Source: Zhongshania sp. (GTDB lineage: Bacteria > Pseudomonadota > Gammaproteobacteria > Pseudomonadales > Spongiibacteraceae). Taken from it: 64,000 nucleotides of DNA. Of the stretch, positions 36,426-44,870 are shown piece by piece. A model generated the notes under the pieces. That model did no database searches. It had not been told where the DNA came from and worked only from the letters and a program-made list of their open reading frames with translations. Each line of letters opens with the position of its first letter. The first letter of the stretch is position 1. Made by a program: the position numbers and the translations under genes. Location of the stretch: contig NZ_JARGNU010000004.1 of NCBI RefSeq assembly GCF_029212375.1, forward strand, positions 62,001 to 126,000, in the 5' to 3' direction.

Positions 36426-37181
36426 TTAGTCGGCGTAGCCTGGGTTCTGGCGATCGAGTTTGCGCAGCAGCCCCGGCCACGCGAGCCCGCCAAACAAACC
36501 ACCGGTCACAATTTTTGCGGCTTCTTTCACGCCCTCAACAATGGCTGGATTAATCGGTGTTAAATCGCGATTACCCGCCAGTGCGCGCACCTGAATCATA
36601 CAGCTGGCTTCGAAGATGTACATGGCTAAAAAGGCGTCAGCGGGACTAGCGCCAACGGTGAGTAAACCGTGATTACGCAACATCAAAAAAGTATTGTCAG
36701 CGAGATTGCTGACCAGCCGCGGCTTTTCGTCTTCGTTGAGGGCTATGCCCTCGTAGTCGTGGTAGCCAAGGCTGGCTAACACCAAGGTCGACTGCTGCGA
36801 GAGGGCTAAAACGCCGTCGCGCTGGGCAGATACTGCCACGCCATTTAAGGAATGGGTGTGCATAACACATTGGGCGTCTTCTCGGGCTTGGTGAATGGCG
36901 CTGTGAATGGTAAAACCAGCGGGGTTAACGGGGTAGGGAGAGTCGGCTACTTTTTCGCCATTGAGGTCAATTTTCACCAGCGACGACGCGGTGATCTCCT
37001 CGAACATCATGCCATAGGGATTGATTAAAAAATGGTGTTCGGGGCCGGGAATACGCGCGGAAATATGGGTGAAGACCAAATCGTCCCAGCCAAACATGGC
37101 CACCAGCCGGTAAGCGGCGGCAAGGTCGACCCGCAACTGCCATTCTGATTCCGACACCTGATCTTTGAGTGATACTGTCAT
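36426..37181 (-). CDS. Class II aldolase/adducin family protein
   Basis: Zinc-dependent aldolase-fold protein of 251 residues. The zinc-binding histidines are in CVMHTHSLNGVAVSAQ and FLMLRNHGLLTVGASPADAF. The N-terminal region AAAYRLVAMFGWDDLVFTHI, then SARIPGPEHHFLINPYG, is typical of the adducin-like subgroup rather than of a fuculose-phosphate aldolase. The substrate is unknown. It is divergent from a Crp/Fnr regulator and upstream of the Mpo1-like gene, so it could be a target of that regulator. Confidence 0.88.
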   Translation of the reverse strand: MTVSLKDQVSESEWQLRVDLAAAYRLVAMFGWDDLVFTHISARIPGPEHHFLINPYGMMFEEITASSLVKIDLNGEKVADSPYPVNPAGFTIHSAIHQAREDAQCVMHTHSLNGVAVSAQRDGVLALSQQSTLVLASLGYHDYEGIALNEDEKPRLVSNLADNTFLMLRNHGLLTVGASPADAFLAMYIFEASCMIQVRALAGNRDLTPINPAIVEGVKEAAKIVTGGLFGGLAWPGLLRKLDRQNPGYAD

Positions 37182-37268
37182 ATTGCGTGCGTCCTCGTTA
37201 TTCTATTTGGCAATACATGGGCTGTTGTTAAGCTATAGTCCATTCTGGCGGCAGGGTGCTAGAGAATC

Positions 37269-37284
37269 TGTCACTTAGGCGACA
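37269..37284. promoter_or_regulatory. Candidate Crp/Fnr-type operator
   Basis: TGTCACTTAGGCGACA is an imperfect palindrome (12 of 16 positions symmetric) in the 152-base gap between the divergent aldolase and Crp/Fnr genes. Its position suits a site for the adjacent regulator. It does not match the classical CRP or FNR consensus, so this is a suggestion from symmetry and position only. Confidence 0.3.
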
Positions 37285-37333
37285 ATGTTACTGATATTGG
37301 ACACGATAAGGTGCTACGTGAACGGATGGTGTT

Positions 37334-38020
37334 GTGGTTGATAAGCGGCAGATACTAACGGCCAACCCCTTATTGTCGGGCTTACCCGGCGATGTGGTCG
37401 AGCAATTGATGGCAGTGAGCGTGGTGCGCGAGTTGCTAGACAGCGAGCGGCTCTATTCCCAAGGCGATAACGGCGACGGTTTGTTTGGCGTGATTCAAGG
37501 GCGTATTCGGCTGAGCAATAGCAGCAAAGAGGGCAAAGAATTATTGGTGATGTTGGTCGAGCCCGGCGATTGGATCGGCGAAATCTCGCTGCTCGATGGT
37601 CTACCGCGCAGCCACGATGCCATTGCCGTGGGCGATAGCGCGGCGTTGTTTTTGCCACGCGCAAAATTTGATGCCCTGCTTACGGCGCGGCCGGAACTGT
37701 ATCAGTTTTTTATTCCCATGCTGTGTCGTAAGCTGCGCTTGGCGCTGAGCTATGTAGAAGGGGCGGCGCTATTTTCGCTAACTGAGCGTTTAGCCCAGCG
37801 CATTTTAGAATTACTTAAATTTTACGGCGTAGACGACGGTGGTAAAGGCACACTGATCAATGTGCATTTACCCCAAGAAGACCTCGCGAAAATGCTGGGG
37901 GTGTCGCGACAGGCGATTAGTCGGGAATTAAAGCGCTTGGAGACTGATGGTGTTATTGAGTTGGCCTACGGCAAGTTGCGGGTGATGGACCCGCACGCGT
38001 TAGAGCGTGCCTTGGTTTAA
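37334..38020 (+). CDS. Crp/Fnr-family transcription regulator
   Basis: Regulator of 228 residues. The N-terminal cyclic-nucleotide-binding fold (about residues 10-125) has a phosphate-binding-cassette-like segment GEISLLDGLPRSHDAIAV that keeps Gly-Glu and Arg-Ser. A long dimer helix follows, then a winged helix-turn-helix with LAKMLGVSRQAISRELKRLE. There is only one cysteine, so it is not an oxygen-sensing FNR with a 4Fe-4S cluster. cAMP or another nucleotide is a plausible ligand. It begins with GTG and is divergent from the aldolase gene. A bidirectional terminator follows. Confidence 0.92.
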   Translation: MVDKRQILTANPLLSGLPGDVVEQLMAVSVVRELLDSERLYSQGDNGDGLFGVIQGRIRLSNSSKEGKELLVMLVEPGDWIGEISLLDGLPRSHDAIAVGDSAALFLPRAKFDALLTARPELYQFFIPMLCRKLRLALSYVEGAALFSLTERLAQRILELLKFYGVDDGGKGTLINVHLPQEDLAKMLGVSRQAISRELKRLETDGVIELAYGKLRVMDPHALERALV

Positions 38021-38038
38021 TAAATACGAGATTAAAAC

Positions 38039-38067
38039 AATAACGGCGCCACTAGGGCGCCGTTATT
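38039..38067. terminator. Bidirectional terminator
   Basis: AATAACGGCGCC (38039-38050) and GGCGCCGTTATT (38056-38067) form a perfect 12-bp stem with a five-base loop between the convergent Crp/Fnr and DUF481 genes. A short T-rich tail is present on the plus strand. Confidence 0.85.
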
Positions 38068-38084
38068 ATTACTGCGTAATGGAT

Positions 38085-38819
38085 TTAGAAGTTGTAGACC
38101 AAGGTTACGGCTGTTTCGCGGTCCATGTGCACGGTATCGGTGGGCACAGTTTCGTTATAAGTCATGGTATAGCTGAGTTTAAGCCCCAGTCCGCCGACAA
38201 TTTTAGTTTTTAATGAGGTAATAGATTTGGTGACGGTGTTTTCTTCGCCAGATTCCACCGTGAGCTTTTGCTCGAAGGTCGCGGTCTCAGAAACAGCTGC
38301 CGAGAAGTCGGTAGAAAGACGCAAGATGGCTTCGGTAACTTGCCCGTCGCCAGCGGGACTGTCGGTTTCAAATTCGCTAACCCTAAAACCTGGGCCGATT
38401 TCGGCGTCCCAGGTCATTTTTGGGGTTTTCAGTAAACGGCGACCGTAACCGCCAGCAACAGTAGCCTGATATACATAGCCACTAAAGCGATCTTTTGTGG
38501 CAGAGGCATAGCCAAAGCTGTAATTAAACTCACTAAAATCGTAAGCAAGGCGATTATTGAGCGCGTATTTTTCTGCAGAGCGCACACCTGCCGCTTCGCT
38601 GTTTTGCGCCTCGGCGGCAATATCGTAAGTCCACTGGCCACTGACCCGTTTACCATTGGTTTTGCCAATGGCATTGGATTCTTTGCTATTGCCTTCAAGC
38701 TGAAAGTAACCAAACTCAACATCGCCTTTCCAGCTTGGTGGATTGGTTTGAGCATAAGCGCTAGTGGCGCCAAAAGCGGCGGCTAAAGCAGCCGCCAAAG
38801 TGGTTTTCGTATACGTCAT
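38085..38819 (-). CDS. DUF481 outer-membrane protein (YdiY-like)
   Basis: Predicted outer-membrane beta-barrel of 244 residues. The start at 38819 gives a good signal peptide (TTLAAALAAAFGATSAYAQ). The mature chain begins WKGDVEFGYFQLEGNSKESN, typical of DUF481, and then shows alternating amphipathic strands ending in ETAVTLVYNF with the terminal Phe required for BamA-dependent insertion. Function is not known; E. coli YdiY is acid-inducible. It lies 34 bases downstream of the MscS gene on the same strand, so the pair may share a transcript. Confidence 0.85.
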   Translation of the reverse strand: MTYTKTTLAAALAAAFGATSAYAQTNPPSWKGDVEFGYFQLEGNSKESNAIGKTNGKRVSGQWTYDIAAEAQNSEAAGVRSAEKYALNNRLAYDFSEFNYSFGYASATKDRFSGYVYQATVAGGYGRRLLKTPKMTWDAEIGPGFRVSEFETDSPAGDGQVTEAILRLSTDFSAAVSETATFEQKLTVESGEENTVTKSITSLKTKIVGGLGLKLSYTMTYNETVPTDTVHMDRETAVTLVYNF

Positions 38820-38853
38820 TGTGGTCCTTAATGGTAAGTTAAAGCAGTGCTTA

Positions 38854-39678
38854 TCACGACTCTTTATGGAAATGCACATCCATTTGTGGGTAGGGAATAC
38901 CGATACCTGCGGCGTCAAAGGCATTTTTAAGGTCTTCTACCAATTTCCAGCGCGTTGGCCAGTAATCGGCAGTGGCTACCCAAGGGCGGCATACTAAGTT
39001 CACCGAAGAATCACCCAGCTCAGCGACCGCAATCGTCGGCGCCGGATCTTTGAGTATACGGGCTTCAGCCTCAACCAGTTTTTGTAGGATCTCCTTGGCC
39101 TGACGCATATCGGCGTCATAAGAAATTCCCACAATTAAATCGATGCGGCGGCGGGGCATAACGCTGTAGTTGGTAATGGCGTCAGACATTACCTTGGCGT
39201 TAGGGATAATAATCCGCTTGAAATCGCCGGTGAGCAGAATGGTAGAAAACAAACTAATGCTCTCAACGCTACCGGAACAACCACCCGCATCAACCCAATC
39301 ACCTACCTTACAGGGCCGAAACGCGATTAGGAGTACCCCAGCGGCGAAGTTGGCCAGTGAGCCTTGCAAAGCCAAGCCCACCGCCAAACCAGCGGCACCG
39401 AGGGCGGCAATAACGGAGGCGGTTTGAATGCCCGCGTGAGCAAGAGCGGGAATTGCGGTTAGCGCAAATAAAATGGAAAAAACCAGTTTGCTAATAAAGC
39501 TGGTTAAGGTGGAATCAATACTGCGTTTCCCCATGGCGGTTTTGATAATGCCGGATACAAATTTGGCAATCCAGTAGCCGACCAAGATCATGGCCAGCGC
39601 ACCGGCAATGCGCAGGCCTATCGACGCAATCTCGGGGCCGTATTGTTCTATAAGTAACTGAATTTCTTTAGAGTCCAT
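38854..39678 (-). CDS. mscS: Small-conductance mechanosensitive channel (MscS family)
   Basis: Inner-membrane channel that opens under membrane tension to release solutes after osmotic downshock. The 274-residue length is close to E. coli MscS. Three N-terminal helices are visible; the pore-lining TM3 is the Ala/Gly-rich AALGAAGLAVGLALQGSLAN. The beta domain (RPCKVGDWVDAGG, TILLTGDFKRIIIPNAKVMS) and the alpha/beta C-terminal domain follow. The start at 39678 (MDSKEIQLL) is preferred over a longer frame. This and the NhaA and Kef genes fit a variable-salinity lifestyle. Confidence 0.92.
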   Translation of the reverse strand: MDSKEIQLLIEQYGPEIASIGLRIAGALAMILVGYWIAKFVSGIIKTAMGKRSIDSTLTSFISKLVFSILFALTAIPALAHAGIQTASVIAALGAAGLAVGLALQGSLANFAAGVLLIAFRPCKVGDWVDAGGCSGSVESISLFSTILLTGDFKRIIIPNAKVMSDAITNYSVMPRRRIDLIVGISYDADMRQAKEILQKLVEAEARILKDPAPTIAVAELGDSSVNLVCRPWVATADYWPTRWKLVEDLKNAFDAAGIGIPYPQMDVHFHKES

Positions 39679-39809
39679 AAATCTTCGCCTGATCTCTGAT
39701 GAATGTGGCCACAATTATAAACATGGACCGGAGTGTTACCACAATGGCGCTGGCACCAAAGCCTAAGGCGTTGCGCAGATACCTTCTCATTTAAGTACTT
39801 TTTCTGTTT

Positions 39810-39830
39810 AAATGATAATGATTATCATTT
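39810..39830. promoter_or_regulatory. Perfect Fur box
   Basis: AAATGATAAT, G, ATTATCATTT is a perfect 10-1-10 inverted repeat that matches the classical Fur operator (core TGATAATGATTATCA). It lies 43 bases upstream of the ATG at 39873 and 132 bases upstream of the divergent mscS start. Iron-dependent repression of the 39873 gene is therefore likely. Confidence 0.9.
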
Positions 39831-39872
39831 AGTATTAGGTCTGCGCTTGGTTTTATGAAAAGGAGAGTGACC

Positions 39873-40349
39873 ATGACGATGCGTTTTTTGTGTGAGACCC
39901 ACCGCCAGCAGTTGCTGCGGAGTCAGGCGGTGGCAGAAATACGGTGGGACGAGTGGATGGAGGCGGGACGGGAGGCACTTAGCCAAAAGGACTGGCGAGC
40001 AGCGCTGAAGTATTTAGGCTCAAGCTATGAGCTGAGTGAAGTACTGCTGACACAGTGCTCAGTGCCAGACTTGGCGTATTTAGACCGCTACATGGTGTCA
40101 GGGCATTTTTTGGCGGAATGCTTGCGCCACTGTGGCGAGCTTCAGTTGCAAAGACATTGTTTGCTTGAGGTTCATTATCGTCTACTCGCAATCCTGCGCA
40201 GCCCCCAAGGCCAAGGCTTGCCCTTGCAGCGCAATATTGAAATTTCCCTACAGATGTTAACCCGTCATTACGACGCTACCGGCGAGGTCGATTCTTTCCT
40301 TGCCTGTCGGGCCGAAACACAGCGCTTGCTGCAACGCAGTGTTCATTAG
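39873..40349 (+). CDS. Unknown protein behind a Fur box
   Basis: I cannot name a family. The 158-residue protein is soluble, with no signal peptide or membrane helix. It is rich in helix-forming residues, and WMEAGREALSQKDWRAALKY resembles a tetratricopeptide-like helical pair; the rest (LAECLRHCGELQLQRHCLLE, ISLQMLTRHYDATGEV) continues as amphipathic helices. It contains several Cys and His residues but no clear metal motif. The start at 39873 has AAGGAG seven bases upstream and is preferred over an ATG six codons earlier. A perfect Fur box lies just upstream, so it should be made during iron starvation. Confidence 0.78.
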   Translation: MTMRFLCETHRQQLLRSQAVAEIRWDEWMEAGREALSQKDWRAALKYLGSSYELSEVLLTQCSVPDLAYLDRYMVSGHFLAECLRHCGELQLQRHCLLEVHYRLLAILRSPQGQGLPLQRNIEISLQMLTRHYDATGEVDSFLACRAETQRLLQRSVH

Positions 40350-40555
40350 AATTGTCATTAGATAGTTTTGCGGGCAACAGCGGTGTTCTGCCGCTTGCAA
40401 TATGGCTCCATTAGACTATTTCTTATATTAGTTTTCGCTATCGAAATGAGCCTACTTGAGCCGGCGTTGGTAGCGATATCATCGCGTTCAGTTCAGTAGA
40501 TGTGTGAGTGTTCGCATTAAGTTGGTATGCTGAGCTGATTGATAGGGAGAAGTGT

Positions 40556-40822
40556 ATGGATCCGAAACAATTGCATGAGCAGTTACAGCGCCTGCAAACA
40601 GAAATTGATGGTTTAACTGTTGATCAAGACAATCGCGCAAAGCTACATGCCTTGGTCGACGATATTGACCGCGAATTAGGTGTTGGCCCTCAGTTTGTAT
40701 TGGAAGACAGTAGTTTACAGGATCGTTTAGAAGAGCTTGTTTCTAGTTTTGAGGTTGAGCACCCCACTGTGGCCGGAATTTTAAAAGATATCATGGTTAA
40801 GCTCGCCAGTATTGGCGTGTAA
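40556..40822 (+). CDS. DUF4404 family protein
   Basis: Small cytosolic protein of 88 residues with high Leu, Glu and Gln content, probably helical or coiled-coil (KQLHEQLQRLQTEIDGLTVD). The C-terminal part SSFEVEHPTVAGILKDIM is typical of DUF4404. Function is unknown. AGGGAG lies upstream of the ATG at 40556. It appears to be a single-gene unit between the Fur-box gene and the hydrolase gene. Confidence 0.8.
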   Translation: MDPKQLHEQLQRLQTEIDGLTVDQDNRAKLHALVDDIDRELGVGPQFVLEDSSLQDRLEELVSSFEVEHPTVAGILKDIMVKLASIGV

Positions 40823-41105
40823 TTTCGGCGTATTCTGCCGGTGAATGTATGGCGTGATAGCCGAGGTTTTCCTCCTAGATAAACACCTTTGTACGGTTAA
40901 ATACCGCGACTTTAGTTTACGGTTCGTTCGCCCAGCTCCGTTTAACCGAAGTATTGCCGCATTGTGTGGTGCTACTCTTGGGTTGAGCTGCCGCTAAGAT
41001 TTATTTTTTGGCCAATGTTTTTGTGCTTTGGGTCGTAGTAGTGTCGTGGTTGGTCACCGCATGTGATATGTGGCTTTAACGACGGAAAACTGGCGAGAGA
41101 AGCAC

Positions 41106-42383
41106 ATGGTGAATAAAGATCGTAAAGCATTGGGTGACATCCTCGGGGCGGGGCGCTTAACCATAGATGCGATTGCTGGAGTCACCGACATCGCCGAAGG
41201 CCTGCACCACGCTATTCTCAGTTTTGGCGGTGTTCTTGACGGCGGTGATGCCGAACGTGAAGACGCTCAGCGCGTGGACGAGAACGCCAAACAGTTAAAC
41301 AACAAGCGCACCACAGGCGTTAGCGGCTTGGTGTATCGCAGTATCCGGCACATCAATACTTGGCTTGGTATTGGCCTCGATGCCTTAATTCAGCGTTTAA
41401 CCAATACTATTGCCAATAACCAAGCTTCGCCAGGACGGGCGGCGGTGGTGTCGGCGCTCAATGGCATATTAGGCGATCATCTGCAGCGCAAGGGCAACCC
41501 ACTTGCGATCACCATGGCTTTTTGTCGCGATGGCAATGCCCTCAATGCCACTGAGCTTGTGGCCTTACTGGCCGAGCACAAAGAAATTGCGTTATTTGTT
41601 CACGGCCTGTGTATGAATGATCAGCAGTGGACGCGACGGGGTCACAATCATGGTGAATTGCTTGCTACCGAACTGGGCTTTACGCCCTTGTATCTGCGTT
41701 ACAACACCGGTTTACACACCTCAGAAAATGGCCGCGCGCTCGCGGAGTTAATGGACATGCTCGGCGGCTGCGGCGGCCCCGACACGGCGTTTTATATTGT
41801 CGCTCACAGCATGGGCGGCTTGGTGTCGCGCAGCGCCTATCATTACGGCACCGCGCAGGGGCAGCGCTGGCCAGAACAGCTACGGAAAATCGTTTTTTTG
41901 GGTACGCCCCATCACGGCGCGGCTTTGGAGAGAGGCGGCAATTGGATTAACGTATTGCTCGACAGCAATCCCTATAGTTCACCTTTTTCGCGCTTGGCTA
42001 AAATCCGCAGCAGCGGCATCACCGATCTGCGTTATGGCAATGTGCTCGACGAGGACTGGGCTATTGGCGACCGCTTTGCAATGGCTGGCGATCAGCGGCG
42101 CGCGTTGTCTTTACCTAAATTGGTAGATTGTTATGCCATTGCGGCGACGACCTCGCTAGACACCTACCCAGTACTAAATAATATGCTCGGCGATGGCTTG
42201 GTGTCGGTGACTAGCGCACTGGGCCAGCACCGTGACTCGCGCTTTAATTTGAATTTTTATCCTGACCGGCAGTGGTTGGGGCGAGGCCTGCATCATATGG
42301 ATTTGCTGAACGACGCGGGCGTTTATTCTGTGCTGAAGTCGTTTCTTGAGGTGGCCGAATCTGAATTCAGGGTCATAGAATAG
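41106..42383 (+). CDS. Alpha/beta hydrolase (lipase/PGAP1-like) with helical N-terminal domain
   Basis: The protein has 425 residues. The first 160 residues are helical and lack a signal peptide (LGDILGAGRLTIDAIAGVTD), somewhat like phasin-type helices. The catalytic domain starts at EIALFVHGLCMNDQQW, which gives the oxyanion region. The nucleophile elbow is VAHSMGGLVSRSAYHYG, and KIVFLGTPHHGAALERGGNW is typical of PGAP1/triacylglycerol-lipase relatives; an Asp and a late His (LGRGLHHMDLLND) complete a plausible triad. The substrate is probably an ester lipid or polyhydroxyalkanoate-related compound, but this is inference. The ATG at 41106 was chosen over a GTG twelve codons upstream. Confidence 0.83.
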   Translation: MVNKDRKALGDILGAGRLTIDAIAGVTDIAEGLHHAILSFGGVLDGGDAEREDAQRVDENAKQLNNKRTTGVSGLVYRSIRHINTWLGIGLDALIQRLTNTIANNQASPGRAAVVSALNGILGDHLQRKGNPLAITMAFCRDGNALNATELVALLAEHKEIALFVHGLCMNDQQWTRRGHNHGELLATELGFTPLYLRYNTGLHTSENGRALAELMDMLGGCGGPDTAFYIVAHSMGGLVSRSAYHYGTAQGQRWPEQLRKIVFLGTPHHGAALERGGNWINVLLDSNPYSSPFSRLAKIRSSGITDLRYGNVLDEDWAIGDRFAMAGDQRRALSLPKLVDCYAIAATTSLDTYPVLNNMLGDGLVSVTSALGQHRDSRFNLNFYPDRQWLGRGLHHMDLLNDAGVYSVLKSFLEVAESEFRVIE

Positions 42384-42412
42384 CAAGCGTGATTAGCTAA
42401 TGGATGGGGCTT

Positions 42413-42925
42413 ATGGCGACGTTTCATATTGTAGAGGGTGATATTTGCACAATGGCAGTGGACGCCATTGTTAATGCCGCCAACAACAGCTTGTTAGGTG
42501 GCGGTGGCGTAGACGGGGCAATTCATCGCGCTGCCGGCCCCGAATTACTGGCCTATTGCCGCCAATTACAAGGCTGTGGAACCGGCGATGCCAAACTCAG
42601 CCCAGCATTTTTACTGCCGGCTAAGGCGGTAATTCACACCGTTGGGCCAGTTTGGCGCGGGGGCGCGCACGGCGAGGCAGCCCTACTGGCTTCTTGCTAC
42701 CGGCGTTGCATTGAAGTTGCCGATGCCGAGGGTTTTCGGTCTATTGCCTTTCCGGCAATAAGCTGTGGGGTTTACGCTTATCCCAATGGCCCCGCGACTG
42801 AGATCGCGGTGGCCGCGCTGCGGCGCTGGGCGGCAAATAGCTCGGTAGAGGACATTTACTTGCTTGCCTTTAGTACTGAAATGCGCGGCCACTGGGCGGC
42901 TGCCATCGCCGCTACAGAGGCTTAA
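42413..42925 (+). CDS. Macrodomain protein (O-acetyl-ADP-ribose deacetylase type)
   Basis: Single macrodomain of 170 residues, like YmdB, which removes acetyl or ADP-ribosyl groups. The ADP-ribose-binding motif [20 protein letters not shown] is intact, with Asn and Asp in the usual catalytic positions, followed by AIHRAAGP and the phosphate loop [12 protein letters not shown]. The start at 42413 ([11 protein letters not shown]) is chosen; an ATG three codons earlier is possible. It follows the hydrolase gene by 29 bases on the same strand. Its stop codon overlaps the convergent TlpA-like gene by four bases. Confidence 0.92.
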   Translation: MATFHIVEGDICTMAVDAIVNAANNSLLGGGGVDGAIHRAAGPELLAYCRQLQGCGTGDAKLSPAFLLPAKAVIHTVGPVWRGGAHGEAALLASCYRRCIEVADAEGFRSIAFPAISCGVYAYPNGPATEIAVAALRRWAANSSVEDIYLLAFSTEMRGHWAAAIAATEA

Positions 42926-43398
42926 AAAGCTTGATTCGCGCTGTTTGATTTCTGCTTGGCGGCTTCGATAGCTGCGCCGAGGGTTTGCGCGGTTTGTGGT
43001 CCCATTAGGCTGGCCACCAGTTTGCCGTCGGGGCTGATGACTAAGGTGGTCGGTAGCACTTGGGGGCGCGGAATACCGAACGTAGGGGCCGGGTCGGCGC
43101 TTAAAGATGAAAACTCGATACCCATGTCGGCAATGGCGGCGGTCAGCGCGTCACCCTCTAAACCGTCGTAGTTAATACCGTAAATACGGATGTCGGCATG
43201 GTTTTTGGCAAAATCATTTAGCTCGGGAATCTCGTCGCGGCAGGGGCCGCACCATGTTGCCCAATAATTTATAAACTGCCACTGACCCTGAGCGAATTGG
43301 CCGCTATCGCCGCTAACCGTGGTGAAATCGGGTTTGCTACAGGCGCTTAAACATAAAAACAGCGTGCCAAGGAGTGTGCGAATTGAATTTGTCGTCAT
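42922..43398 (-). CDS. TlpA-like thioredoxin-fold lipoprotein
   Basis: Periplasmic, membrane-anchored thiol-disulfide oxidoreductase of 158 residues. The lipobox is LSAC at about residue 20. The redox active site is [19 protein letters not shown], with the WCxxC motif of TlpA/ResA-type proteins. The cis-proline segment is [17 protein letters not shown]. Such proteins reduce periplasmic thiols, for example in cytochrome c or copper-site assembly, and could receive electrons from the DsbD encoded in this window. The gene is convergent with the macrodomain gene. Confidence 0.88.
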   Translation of the reverse strand: MTTNSIRTLLGTLFLCLSACSKPDFTTVSGDSGQFAQGQWQFINYWATWCGPCRDEIPELNDFAKNHADIRIYGINYDGLEGDALTAAIADMGIEFSSLSADPAPTFGIPRPQVLPTTLVISPDGKLVASLMGPQTAQTLGAAIEAAKQKSNSANQAF

Positions 43399-43484
43399 GG
43401 ATGTACTCAATGCTGGTCCTGTCTAGGGGGCGGGCGGTGTATAATGCCCGCTGTTAAAATGTGAAATTATTACGCGGGGAGCCA

Positions 43485-43838
43485 ATGTCCGATTACACAA
43501 TTTACCACAATCCACGGTGTTCAAAGTCGAGACAAACACTGCAGCTATTGCTTGATCGTGGCATTGAGCCGCAAATTATAGCGTATTTAGACACCCCACC
43601 GTCTAAAACCGAGCTTAAAGACCTAATCGCTAAGTTGGGTGTAAAGCCCCGGGCTTTACTTCGCAAAGGCGAAGATGCCTATAAAACACTGGGTTTAGCC
43701 GATACCAGTAAAACCGATGCGCAATTGATGGCGGCAATGCTGCAAGAGCCAAAGTTAATTGAGCGGCCAATTGTAGTCAGCGGTGAGCGTGCAGTATTGG
43801 GGCGGCCACCAGAAAATGTATTGGCGTTGATTGATTAA
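43485..43838 (+). CDS. arsC: ArsC-family (YfgD-like) glutaredoxin-fold reductase
   Basis: Cytosolic protein of 117 residues in the ArsC/Spx superfamily. The N-terminus is YTIYHNPRCSKSRQTLQLL with the catalytic Cys12. The anion-binding arginines appear in LIERPIVVSGERAVLGRPPE. It matches arsenate reductases that use glutathione and glutaredoxin, and its closest form may be YfgD, whose role is less clear. No ars operon genes are adjacent, so arsenate resistance is not supported by context. The start at 43485 has GGGGAG three bases upstream. wrbA follows 29 bases later on the same strand. Confidence 0.88.
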   Translation: MSDYTIYHNPRCSKSRQTLQLLLDRGIEPQIIAYLDTPPSKTELKDLIAKLGVKPRALLRKGEDAYKTLGLADTSKTDAQLMAAMLQEPKLIERPIVVSGERAVLGRPPENVLALID

Positions 43839-43861
43839 TTAGATGCAGTTGGAAATTGTAG

Positions 43862-44470
<609 letters not shown>

Positions 44471-44477
44471 GGTAGTA

Positions 44478-44870
44478 ATGACGGCAATTGAAAAACGTGC
44501 GGCACTGGCAGCATGGGTAATGAAAATTAGTTACATCGCTTTTTTATTGAGTCTGAGCTTGGGAACATGGGTTTGGGTTCAGGAGGGCCGCCAGCCCAGC
44601 ATTACTATTTGGCTAATTCGGGTGGTGCCCATATTGTTGTTTGCCTACGGGGTTTTTAAACACCAGCTGCGCAGTATTGCTTGGCTGTGTTTTGCTATTT
44701 TATTGTATTTTGCCATGGCGGTAACCGAGGCGATGTCGCCTTATGTGATCTGGTTTAACTATATTGAGTTGGCGGTGGTGGTAATGTTGTTTTGCAGTGC
44801 GACGATATTTATTCGCTGGCAGGCACAAATGCTGAAGTCTAAGCAAGTAGAGAGGGTGTCTGGCGAATGA
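44478..44870 (+). CDS. DUF2069 inner-membrane protein
   Basis: Polytopic membrane protein of 130 residues with four hydrophobic helices, for example YIAFLLSLSLGTWVWVQEG and IAWLCFAILLYFAMAVTEAM. It matches DUF2069, a family usually found next to wrbA. Function is unknown. The gene starts seven bases after the wrbA stop codon and its own stop overlaps the sppA ATG, so it is translationally linked to both. Confidence 0.88.
   Translation: MTAIEKRAALAAWVMKISYIAFLLSLSLGTWVWVQEGRQPSITIWLIRVVPILLFAYGVFKHQLRSIAWLCFAILLYFAMAVTEAMSPYVIWFNYIELAVVVMLFCSATIFIRWQAQMLKSKQVERVSGE

Noticed and set aside
40823-41105. Gap between the DUF4404 and hydrolase genes as a possible small RNA locus
   Set aside because: I see no stable hairpin with a T-run, and no conserved small RNA pattern.
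43440-43445. TATAAT upstream of arsC as a promoter
   Set aside because: Good -10 match and position (40 bases before the start), but no recognisable -35 box and no extended -10.
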